Assembly: GCF_000224145.3 (NCBI RefSeq)
Contig: NC_020167.2
Span: 1,912,113 to 1,976,112 of the forward strand
Length of the DNA stretch: 64,000 bases
Direction of reading: 5' to 3'
Source: Ciona intestinalis
Lineage: Eukaryota; Chordata; Ascidiacea; Phlebobranchia; Cionidae
The notes under the pieces are model-generated. The model was not told where the DNA came from. It saw only the letters and a program-made list of their open reading frames with translations, and searched no databases. Made by a program: the position numbers and the translations under genes. This document shows positions 10,301 through 20,089 of the stretch, piece after piece (the first letter of the stretch is position 1; every line of letters starts with the position of its first letter).

Positions 10301-11885
10301 TTGACAGTGAACTGAGACTTTCTCTCTGACACACCAGATTCCACTAAAAAAAACAAATAATAGCTTACACATGCTGTTTTGTAGAGGTAGGCCACAAAAT
10401 TCATGCTAATAAAGCATTTTCGACTTAGACAGCGCAATTCACAACAGCTGCACACGTAGACGCAGTTATCATTTCAGAACATGACGAAAGACTTTCTCAA
10501 TATAACTTGCTGACGCGGCGCGTCTGCCGTAGACAAACTTCGGAATTCATTTACCTCTGTTGTAATAGTTTCCTTGAAAACACTTCGATCGTAATAATAA
10601 TGGCCATTGCAGTCGTCAGCAGTTTTTGTCGCATTAGTAATAGCAGATATGGTTGCATTGAGACATTCCTTTGTACGGTTGCTACATTTGATTCTTTCCG
10701 TGAAACTTTCATTCGATTGGCCACCGTTGAACTCGTAAACGAATCTTTCGCATTTGCTGTAACTCTAAATAAGACATACGATCTATTTAGATATGTGTTT
10801 GTTCATCATTTTACTGTTAGGAAAAACTTAATGGCAAAACAGTTATATCTTTGGGTTTAAATATTTTGTGACGTGGCTTAGATTAAAACCACTTTTGGTT
10901 GCTTGTTTATACACCGCATGTGTGTACCGAACCAGCACTTCAAGTTTCCCATTCTTGTGGTTTAAAAGTAAACTTAACAGACACCACTCCAAAGGTTCGA
11001 TACGGATGGTTAAGCCACGTTCACACTGACCCCTCGTCATAAGTGGCTCTTGAACCGTTGAAATATGTGATGGTTGAGTGTGCTTAAATATACCATACTG
11101 TAAGTTATATGACGCACCAGCATCCTCATTGCCCAGAACATAGCTTACTAATTAGGTTTAGTCGGCTGTTCAGCAAACACATAAAACACGCGGCATTCAA
11201 ACGCGCTTCGGTATATTACATTTATCACTTGCAAATCAATGGGGTTTAAGGCCTAGAAACTTTATTATATTTAAAGCATGTCAGTTTTACCATACCCTTA
11301 CAGGGAAATTTGGGAAACATTATAAACATGTTTTAAGTAAATACGTACTGCAATGTAACAACTAAAACTCGTTTCAACTTACATTGTCTATTTTTGGAAT
11401 GAAAAGTTGTTTCAGCTGATTACTTGTGTTTGATTCTTCGATAATTTGATCCAAACCTTGCACGGAACAGCGATGTTCTGCTTGATAAGCTGAAAATAGA
11501 ACATTTTTGGTTGTCGTAAGGCAGTATAAAGCGTCACACGTTAATATAAATTGAAATTAAAAACCTTTAAAATCTAAAACAGGTTGTAAATTAAAGAATT
11601 CACAAACAAAAAGGAAATTCTTTAAACTTTATTAGGAATTCCACGAGTGTTCGTTAGCTTGACAACAGCCTTATCAAAAGTAAACAGGAAAGCTAAACAT
11701 TACGTGAGTGTTATCATATACTACAGCAAAGTCATTAACGATAATATGTTTTGTTTACCGAGAAAAACGACGCCGGACAGATTGCATGCAATAGGTACCA
11801 TGGACCACAGAGCAGCGCAGATGAGAAACAGTTGGTATCTTCCAAAATATCCAATCTCTTTCAGTACCAAATCAAAGTCAATCAT
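7188..11885 (-). CDS. SLC22-family organic ion transporter, complete (12 exons)
   Basis: A 12-helix plasma-membrane transporter of the major facilitator superfamily that moves organic cations, anions or zwitterions. Exons in transcription order: 11885-11759, 11489-11383, 10764-10555, 10343-10240, 10116-9962, 9443-9254, 9068-8945, 8894-8803, 8377-8157, 7930-7822, 7721-7622, 7337-7188. All introns are GT-AG, every phase closes, and the sum is 562 codons plus TGA, the usual family length. Family marks: N-terminal FGRYQ, a long extracellular loop with YDRSVFK and WNLVC, the loop 2-3 MFS signature GGNIADRYGRIRT, MPESPR after TM6, NVGSWAGN near TM7, the loop 8-9 repeat HKFGRAKT, YTAELYPTHIR in TM10, and a final PETNG. 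The Trp usually following ESPR is absent and the usual LPET is CPET. Cation versus anion subtype and substrate cannot be assigned from sequence alone. Confidence 0.93.
8587..8774 (+). mobile_element. MITE copy in an SLC22 intron
   Basis: Both ends present (TAGTAGGGTGGGAAAAGATG and CATCTTCCCCCACACTACC). It ends 28 bp from the donor of the exon at 8803-8894. Confidence 0.85.
10555..10764 (-). CDS. SLC22 gene exon for the large glycosylated extracellular loop
   Basis: Encodes 70 residues of the loop between TM1 and TM2. It is cysteine-rich, with four N-X-S/T sequons (one NES, one NRT, two NAT), and ends in YDRSVFKETITTE, just before WNLVC in the next exon. The acceptor used is GTCTTATTTAG at 10765. 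The alternative AG eight bases further in would break the phase with exon 2. Such loops are glycosylated and disulfide-bonded in studied SLC22 proteins; here that is inference. Confidence 0.88.
11759..11885 (-). CDS. SLC22 gene first coding exon (start codon and TM1)
   Basis: ATG at 11885-11883 begins MIDFDLVLKEIGYFGRYQ, the typical SLC22 N-terminus (an acidic FD motif, then GxFGRYQ), followed by hydrophobic TM1. The start is chosen because family proteins begin just here and no upstream in-frame Met is needed. The exon ends at 11759 one base into an Ala codon that exon 2 completes. The ATG lies about 50 bp downstream of a TATA-like element. Confidence 0.9.
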
Positions 11886-11932
11886 GTTGCTGGATTGGTA
11901 ATCGTAACCTTTGTTACCACGAAGGTCGCAGA

Positions 11933-11939
11933 TTTTATA
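11933..11939 (-). promoter_or_regulatory. TATA-like element of the SLC22 gene
   Basis: Minus-strand TATAAAA about 48 bp upstream of the SLC22 start codon. The spacing allows transcription to start just upstream of the ATG. It is only a motif match in AT-rich DNA. Confidence 0.4.
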
Positions 11940-13852
11940 AGTTTCAGTTTTCGCCTGCTATAGCTATTTTGATTCACCAGCTGACTTGAATGGCCTAAAG
12001 CGCTGCTGTAAAACAAAGAGAAAATGTCGACCTTTAGCCTTTACCTTTCTCTCGTATTTCATCAGGGATAATATATATCCAGCTCGGTGTCGCCTGGCCA
12101 CTTGCGCAGGAAACATCACAATTTTAACCTGACATGACCTCGCGGTATCTGAAGTGACTTGTATTTGGGTTCCGTCGATCGTATATACTATTTTGCCGAC
12201 CTTTTTCATTTGGCATTCTCTCTCACCGTGTGTTATGCTCAGGACAATGAACTAAGCTATCCTGTACACAGATTCTGTTTACCACTCGTGGCGCGAAGTC
12301 CTTCAAAACGTACAAAACAAGCATGTCGATCACTGCCAGGTTGAACACAACGTACGACGCTGTAATATTGCTAACTGACAGCTGTTTTCTTGAGCATCGT
12401 TCGGTAAACAAGTTATATTTACGTATGTAAACATAAACATTTGCTTTTGCTAAACGTGTAATGACTTCTGCTAGCTTCTGCATTCCGTACACACCTTGTC
12501 AGATAATAAAATGAGTTTTCCCAGACATTTCTTGACATCGTGCACTTGTTTTGCGAACAACAATTTTATGAATTTGCATGTAAAATAGCGCAACGTATTG
12601 TCTTACAGTGTATTCTCACAGCTACTACATTGAAACCACAGAAATAATAATAATAAGAATAGAACGCGCATCTTTAATGTCGGTAAAGGAGAAAACTGAT
12701 ACACTCTCCTTTTCCGCGAGTCGTTCCCGTTTACTATTGTAGTCAATGCAATCCAGGGCGTTTTATGTAGTTTCTCCTCGTTTTTGACCTAATTTAAAGT
12801 TATAGGAAAAAATAACTATTTCCAAAAAAATATATATATTTATAACAAACCGTTAGTTTAAACGTTTTTAATTAAATTTAGTAATTAATTAAATTTTCTA
12901 AACAAGCGCAAAACAGTAAGCGTTAACGTACCAAATAACTAAACTGGCCTAATAAACTGGAATAGTTGATGTACTTTTTAAAATAAACAGCTAAAACATC
13001 CTAAATCCACTGTGTGCCTATCTTTTACAATGGAGACCAAGCGAAATGGGGACGGAGTTGGCGGTCACCTAACGTACTATTTATTAATTGCCGAAACATT
13101 TCATTTTATCTCCTATAAATTGACCATAAAGTCTCGAATCAAATAAAGTACAATCAGTGAAATAAATCAAATGAATACAACGGTAATATGTAAAAGAAAA
13201 TGCCGTTTAAGACATACTTAAACTTCCCTAATTCTTTAAACCGACACAACATTTTTACTTGGGACACACTGTTGCCAGTAAAAATACATGAATCATCCGA
13301 TCTGTTTATAAATAAACATCATCCTAACTTACAAGCAATGCAGCCTATTCTATGCCTTGTTACTACGAAACCGTTTGACGCCCTGTTCTCACACAAAGTG
13401 CAAATGTTCTTCTAGCAATTTGGTTTTATTGCGAGCATAAATCGCTCGCGTGTGTTTAGTGCAACAAGAAAGCTTTAAGTGGCCAATGCGATTACGGCAA
13501 GAAGAGTCGACAGATTTGTCATATTGGTGTTTACATCTCGTGCGGCGGATATTACCACCAGCAACATAGCGTATGATACTTCAACTTTAAAGCGCATGCG
13601 ATCAAGGATTATATAAATTAGAACTCTCTTTATCATTCAACTACATTCCTCCAATACAGCTCTGCATAATTCATTCTGCTGAACTGGCGTTACCTTCGCT
13701 TGCATACTGTGCAATATTTGTTGCTTTCACTTAGTAATAGTAAGTCAAGGTGAGCCTTTAATTGTGTCATCACAAACACTATTATTTATAATGACTGCGA
13801 TTCTGTCACACCTGATATTTGTAACACGGTCCGTTTTATGAATATTTGCATG

Positions 13853-14032
13853 TAGTTGGGTGGGGGGAGATGGGACAGCTTTTCACTTTATTTCTCTTCC
13901 AATTTGGTGGTAAACAAAGAACAAAACCGTATCCTCACGACTCCCATATGCCTTTGTTAATTGTTTAAAACACGATTAGAATATTTATATATAATCTGCT
14001 AAAGGTGTCCTATCTTTCCCCACCCTACTATA
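13853..14032 (+). mobile_element. MITE copy, intergenic
   Basis: Nearly complete, slightly shortened copy (GTTGGGTGGGGGGAGATGGG ... CTTTCCCCACCCTACTATA). Confidence 0.85.
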
Positions 14033-14719
14033 TATATAAAAAAATCGGTTTTCAAAACAGCACCACTCCGGAACGGATTTTTCGCACAATCTGGAACTCC
14101 CGCCGAGAGTATACACAGTAAAATACACAACGATCCTCTTTCTGTTGTTTGATTGAGGAATTATGTACACTCATACTGAGAAATCAAACAAATTATAATA
14201 TGCATGAGCCAGAGGTCACAGACCACAAAATATATCTTAAAAACTTTATAGCTTACGAATGCTAACACAAGAAGTCTATTACGATTTTTCTTCTATGTGC
14301 TTATCTACATTTTTTTATTCTCTATTTTGAATATATGTTTTCCAGAACCTATTTTCGCTTTCAGATTTTACAGAACAATGATCGTTTGCTTATCTTTTTT
14401 GTACATCATGTGTTTCGCCTTTTTTAACACACTATGGCTGGCCTATTTAAAATGCTATAATGCGTATGATACCAGAAAGGTATATAACTTCCTATTTTAA
14501 ATGATAACATATTGTTTATACATTGTGGTATTGTTTATGTAAACGACTAAAAGTAGAGCACAGTCAACGCGTATTGTGTATACTTTCGTTAGTTTACAGA
14601 TATCGTTTTTTCTTATCCGCTATGAAAGTGAAACGCGTTTTGTTAAGTTGAAGTTAGATTTTTAAACATGATTTAAATTAGAATCACTCTGTAGTTAATA
14701 TGACATTTTATAACAAGTG

Positions 14720-14802
14720 TACTGTGGGGTAAGATGGGGTACCACTAAGCAACTAAATCCTATATTCCCTGATCGATTGTTTGCGAATTAACAAGAGCCG
14801 CG
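14720..14802 (-). mobile_element. MITE fragment broken by the next copy
   Basis: Left end and part of the core (ACTGTGGGGTAAGATGGGG ... CGAATTAACAAGAGC). The rest is replaced by the copy starting at 14803. Confidence 0.6.
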
Positions 14803-14998
14803 TAGGTAGGGTGTCGGAAGATGGAACATCTTTAGCACATAATATTCAAATATCCTGATTGTATTTTAAATAATTAACTACTGTATATATCGTGAGGTTA
14901 TGGTTTTATAATTCCTTGAATGATCTTTGTTTACTGCTAAATAGGACGAAAAAATGAGATGAAAAGTGTCCCCTTTTAACCCCCGGGCACCCTACTAC
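14803..14998 (-). mobile_element. MITE copy adjoining an older fragment
   Basis: Full-length copy in reverse orientation (left end TAGGGTGTCGGAAGATGG, right end GGGCACCCTACTAC). Its left end interrupts the fragment before it, which gives a relative order of insertion. Confidence 0.8.
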
Positions 14999-15068
14999 AA
15001 TGCGAGCAAAGTCTCTGCCATATTTGTTAATGTAACATATATACAGAGAATATTTTTTGATTTACCCT

Positions 15069-15122
15069 CCCCCCCCCCTTATTTTTTTCTGACTGAGCCA
15101 CTGTATGTGTGTGTGTGTGTGT
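15069..15122. repeat. C-run and TG microsatellite
   Basis: A run of nine C followed 30 bp later by about ten TG units. Simple sequence, intergenic. Confidence 0.8.
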
Positions 15123-18100
15123 ATTATTGCAATGAATGTTTCAATTTTGAGTCAATATAACTTTATTTTTTATTTAGTTAAACGCCAGCAGCACCATGCG
15201 GTGAACCAAATCAGAGATCTCTACCACACGGTCGCACTGTAGCTAAACAAGTCTTCGTGATTAACAGGTTCAGCCAAATTTACGTTCCTATTCTACATAT
15301 TTATTGTAATATTTTTCATTTTAAGGCTTAGTTCGTTTTACTGAAAACACAAGCCAAAAATACAACGTGATAAAGATACATTTCATCACTTCTTTGAGGA
15401 ATACACACTCTCGGATTTATGAACTAACACAGATGTATCACCTCCTAAGTTTCTGTTTACTACAGCAACCTAATGAATAGGTAAGTGAAATGTAATACCA
15501 TCAGCATACCGAAGTTAAACAAAAGCAGTTAACGTTAACCGGTCATTCGAGCATCGACCATCTTTAGGAATTTAGCGCCATAAAGAAATTTACTTCGAAA
15601 TGAGTTGGTGAACGGCCTCAATACCAAACCAACTGACCAAGCGCTGTTTACGAGCGAAACGGTCAAATAGCTGGAGCTCTCTCGTGTGTGCTTACTCCGT
15701 CTTTTCGGAATTCAATACATCCGTCCGCGAGACCTCGTAGTAATAACAACAAAGGCTACCTGTTGATGTAGCTATCATCGCTCGTAGTCAGCATACAAGG
15801 CGAATGACCCGCGTTCTTGCTCGCAGGATTTGTAATTGTCATGTCGCGAACTATATCTCAGTGCGAACATACATCGTAAGGTATTCTCACTGATGAGTGT
15901 AGTTAGGAAAAATCACGCGGCGTCGGATCTTCGCCATGTTTCCTAACTGTATTTCATTTTGAGCTTAAAGTGTTAGCCGTAATGGGAAATACCCCAGGTA
16001 TTGTAGTGTTTAGATACCACATAGTTTAACTAGCCACTCAACGTTGCAATGACAGGTCACTGAAAGGAAACAGTTACTTGATACTTCGGTCTATTTGCGT
16101 TCGTGACTCACACAACGTTATTGTCAGGGTCAGTGCTTGCCAACCTCGAAAGACTGAGAACGTAAACTTGTTTAGGTTTAAGAAAAATACCCCATATAGG
16201 TGTAACCCTCATCTTTCGTCGCAGGTTTGTCTGCGTACCGCGCGTTCATTGAAGCACACCGAATAGAGCAATAACCACTAGGCCCAAACTGGCTTTTGTA
16301 ACTCAGTATCTTGTTGTATGTCTCAGTTCGCTTCAGCGTAAAACAGGCAATACAGGTTCAGTAGTAAATTCTTCGACGAAGTAAACTTGCAATTATAATT
16401 ACACTAAAGTGTTTGTTTTTACTCGAAGCAGTGGTGATTATACGAAATGAAGTTTTTAATCAGGAAGTTAAGTGCTTGGAAGATTTAATGTGCGTTAATT
16501 ATGCCTCGGGCTCCGCGAGGTTTAATCAAATTTTTGCTTTCCGCTTCGACGCAACAGCTCCAAACCAGCAACTTGTTTAAAAGTGATTAAGAAATGTCTG
16601 CTGAGCGATAAGAGACGTGATTTATTCAATTTTAACTGAAGCCAGTTGACTCGTGTGGTGTATCACTGCTACCACGCGAGGAATGTCGTTATATTAAGGT
16701 CAGTAATGGACGCAGCATTGTACAATATATTTATATACCGACCGTACAGCAAGTCAATTATGAAGAAATTGGCATTATTTGTCAGCATACAAGAAAGTAA
16801 TTTAAACACAGTCGAGGTTTTATAATACAGTAAACCATGGGGTTACAGTTTCACTTTTAGCTGTACTGTTTCGATAAATTTTATTTATGTATCCAGTGGT
16901 AATTTCGTCGACAGTTTTGGCGGTTTGTATTTTTGAATTAACTGACATTGGTCGAAAGGTAATGGTGAGTGAATGATTGTACTTCGTACAATGGACCACT
17001 TGCCGCTTGACCTAGCGTGAATGGACCTGGAATGTTTGTCAGTTAAGCTTAGCAGTGAATGACGCCGTGGTATTACTAAACTATTGATGAGGTACTTACG
17101 GTACTTTTATCGTAAACATCGCGACTTTGAAAGAATAGCGAATCCACGGTAAACATAGATAACACTGATCATTGTTATTGTGTTTGCTGCAGTACGAACG
17201 CTCAGCACCCAAGGGCATTTATATATGCGTCCAAGACATGCTTGCATTCAATAGAAATACATGCTTAGCCTGCGCTCGGCTATGCTAATACTATTTACCC
17301 TCGCCAAGCATAATGATTCTGTTATGCATCAGCGTTTGGTTCAGTCATTCTCGCCCCCAGGGTCCGTCAATTTGGCCGGGCCCTACTATGGCCAATGCAA
17401 GGTTATAGACACTGCGTCTTCTCGCGCTGTGGTTCACATTCCGTTCTGCCGAGTGAAGCAACCAGCAATTTGACAAAGGCGACGATTTCAATCCAAAAAT
17501 CACGACTCACACCTGCTGAACAGATTTGAGTTTACACTTGAATGTTATGTATAACATATGTCAAGATATCCGTCATTTCATTTATTTTGCAACGACTTTT
17601 TAGCTCTTAACTTTGCGCAAACTAATTTTGCTAATGATAATGTAAAGTAATGAATTCTACAGCGACGTATTTTTAATTTTCACGATTGTGTGTCTGGTCT
17701 GTATTTGGAAACAAGGTCAGTAAGATGCAAGCTCAGCGACTGCTGCTGCTCAACCGTGACCGACTTATCGAGACATTTTTTACAAAGTGAAATAAAAAAA
17801 AAACAAACACAAAAGGTAGTTAACGCTCTTATGGAAAGGAAATCTCAATGCGTAACCCCGGTTTAGAAACTGGCTTGATAATAGAAAAGGTTGGTGACCT
17901 TAGCACGTCCACTTTAGCTTCTTCGCGCCACTGCTAACACAAATCTATCCACGCCAACCACTGACGCCATGTTGTACTTGTTTCATTTTATCGCGGAAAT
18001 GATCGGTTGCCCGGGGCTCGATAAATAATAAACACTCGTTCAATGTTCCCCGGCAGCACATAAGGCTTAGTTCGCTGAGTGCCGTGCGTTTGCTGTGTAT

Positions 18101-18284
18101 ATTCTCCTGTATTCCACATACCGTAATTGAAAATGTAAGCACAGTCGCTCTTCGCCGCGAGACAGAATTAGCTCGGTGACTCGCTGCGAGTCTAATGTGT
18201 TGTTACTGCATACACTGTACGCCGTGTACGAGTGCTAATTTCGAGCGCTTTCTTTAATTACCTTGTCTCTATTTCTTTTAACAG

Positions 18285-18349
18285 GTGTAATGTCATTCTA
18301 ATTATAGGTAATGTTGCATTAGCAGGCTGTATTCTGGTGTTGTCTTACT
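18285..18349 (+). promoter_or_regulatory. 5' leader of the long DLC-type transcript with two tiny uORFs
   Basis: A strong acceptor (pyrimidine tract ending TTTTAACAG at 18284) precedes the coding exon, so the leader is either spliced from an upstream noncoding exon or trans-spliced, as many ascidian mRNAs are. Within 65 bp there are two upstream ATGs, each followed after two codons by a stop: 18290-18301 (Met-Ser-Phe-stop) and 18311-18322 (Met-Leu-His-stop). Both end before the main ATG at 18350. Confidence 0.5.
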
Positions 18350-20089
18350 ATGGACGTTCGTTCCATTCCTGAATACGATTCCCATCGTTTCGGAAGGAAC
18401 TCTTGGCACATGTTGGAACAGTTCAAACCTCACGAAGGCAAGGTGAGACCACGTTCGCTTGAAGTAACCAACAGATGGAGAACTTTACTTCCAGCAGAAT
18501 CGTGCTCGGTGCTTTGCCGCCGCTCCGCCGACCTATCTGACCTCGTAGTCCCGTCGCTTGCACTTTTTCTACTCGATATACGTCCGCATCAGTCGCGAAA
18601 AGACCGTAAGCGAAAATCTGAAGCTCCCGATATAAAAAGCTTGAAGAACGCCAGCGATGCGGTAATTTGCAACGGCGTGCACGAGGTTTGTGGAGAATGC
18701 GAAGTAAAGGTCCCTCAAGAACAGACAGTCTCTGCCACTTCAGTTCAAGCTCAAGCCGCAATGCCTTTAGATAACTTTGTAGACGATACAGACGTGAACT
18801 TTGAATCACCGCCAGAAGTTCACAACGAAAAGGATGTATTAAAAAGTTCGGTTAGCTGCAATGAACTAGCTCGGTCGACATCTACCTCCAGCGGTACCTC
18901 AACAGTTTCCAGCCTCGGTAATTCAGATACAGACGCTAGCAGTGAATCCTCTGCAACAATTCAGAATATTGTTTTGGAAATGCTTGATACAGTGGATAAG
19001 TCTCTTATCCACGAGTCCCAGACACAAGAGTTGATTTTGCCTATCGTGCAAAACGAAGTTGTACCAGCAGAAAGCGATTTACCAGAAAGGCACGCCATAA
19101 ACGTGATATGTCAGACTGAGACAAATATAGGTGTCGACATTCATCATAAACTTCAAGTCAAAGAGAAACTTAACGAAATATTGGATGTTATTTGTGGGGT
19201 TGATGAAGCGAAGGATGGTGTGTGCTTAACCGTCCCTGAAAACATTGTACATCAGCACGATTCTGAAATTTCTCCCCCTGTTCTTGTTGGTCGTGTCGAT
19301 AACCCGATGTTTCAACTTAATAGTCTAAAATCTGGTTTAAGCATTTCCCTGCCGTGTGAAACTCCGCAAGATGAAGCATCGCTTGACTGCGAGTTTGAAC
19401 TGGATCACGTGCCGCAAAATTTACGTACAGATACCGAATACAAGTCGAGATACGAGGAAAGTTATCTCGTATCTGCTGATTCAAATGTAATGCCCTTAAA
19501 CTGCGAGCAAGCGCATTTTCCTCTAACCCAACCTCTATGTTACGAGCCCGAGTTTGAAAGGCAAGATTCAGTGAAAGAATGCGTCAAATGGCTCTGCGAT
19601 AATGTTTGCCTTCAGTTTGAAAACGTAACCACATGTAAAGGGGTTGCCGCGATAGTTGATGTGGCGGCTGTGGAACATACCGCACTGCCTCCCATTGTGG
19701 AGGACAATCAGTCACCCGACACCTTCATCAGCGGTGAGCAGGGTATTCAATTAAACTCGCCCGCCCACTCCACCATTCATGATCTACATGTTAACATGCC
19801 TTTAAACGATGAGATTGTGCTTTCGGATTCCAATTGTTGCTCAAAGGAACCTGTAAAACACAACCTTACCAACAATAACATCAAACTAAACTGCCAAAAA
19901 GATAATACAAATACAATCACTTACAGTGATTGTGGTGAATTTCAAAATAGTGTTGAAATGGACAAAATTGAATCCAAAACCGAAAATCCCTTCGTAACAG
20001 TCGAAAGAAACACAGAAATCTTAACACTGGATATGAATCCAGTTATCCCAAGATGCAAGAGCGATGCTAGCGCAGTAACTGTATTGAAG
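18350..20089 (+). CDS. Long N-terminal coding exon of the DLC-type gene (580 codons)
   Basis: ATG at 18350 opens a frame that runs to TTGAAG|GTATGT at 20089 in phase 0. The open frame continues to 20137, but that part is intron. The product is low in recognisable domains: an early GRNSW segment, a basic RKDRKRKS patch, a Ser/Thr-rich block (STSTSSGTSTVSSLG) and a long acidic Cys-containing remainder. Vertebrate DLC1 long isoforms also carry a large, poorly conserved N-terminal extension before SAM, so the position is typical even though the sequence is not. A GTGAGA donor at 18443 and a CATCAG acceptor ending at 18592 delimit a possible in-frame 150-nt intron. Confidence 0.8.

Larger units (their letters stand above)
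11940..18284. other. Intergenic region and 5' flank, no gene supported
   Basis: About 6.3 kb separates the divergent 5' ends of the SLC22 gene (minus) and the DLC-type gene (plus). Open frames here are short (under about 90 codons), match nothing I recognise and lack convincing splice contexts. Contents: MITE copies at 13853-14032, 14720-14802 and 14803-14998, a short C-run and (TG)n tract at 15069-15122, and otherwise unique sequence. Promoters of both flanking genes must lie here, but I cannot place one for the DLC-type gene. Confidence 0.55.

Noticed and set aside
12223..12492. Minus-strand frame with a hydrophobic stretch (FNLAVIDMLVLYVL) suggestive of a GPCR TM2
   Set aside because: Only one possible membrane segment, no other receptor motifs, no supported flanking exons.
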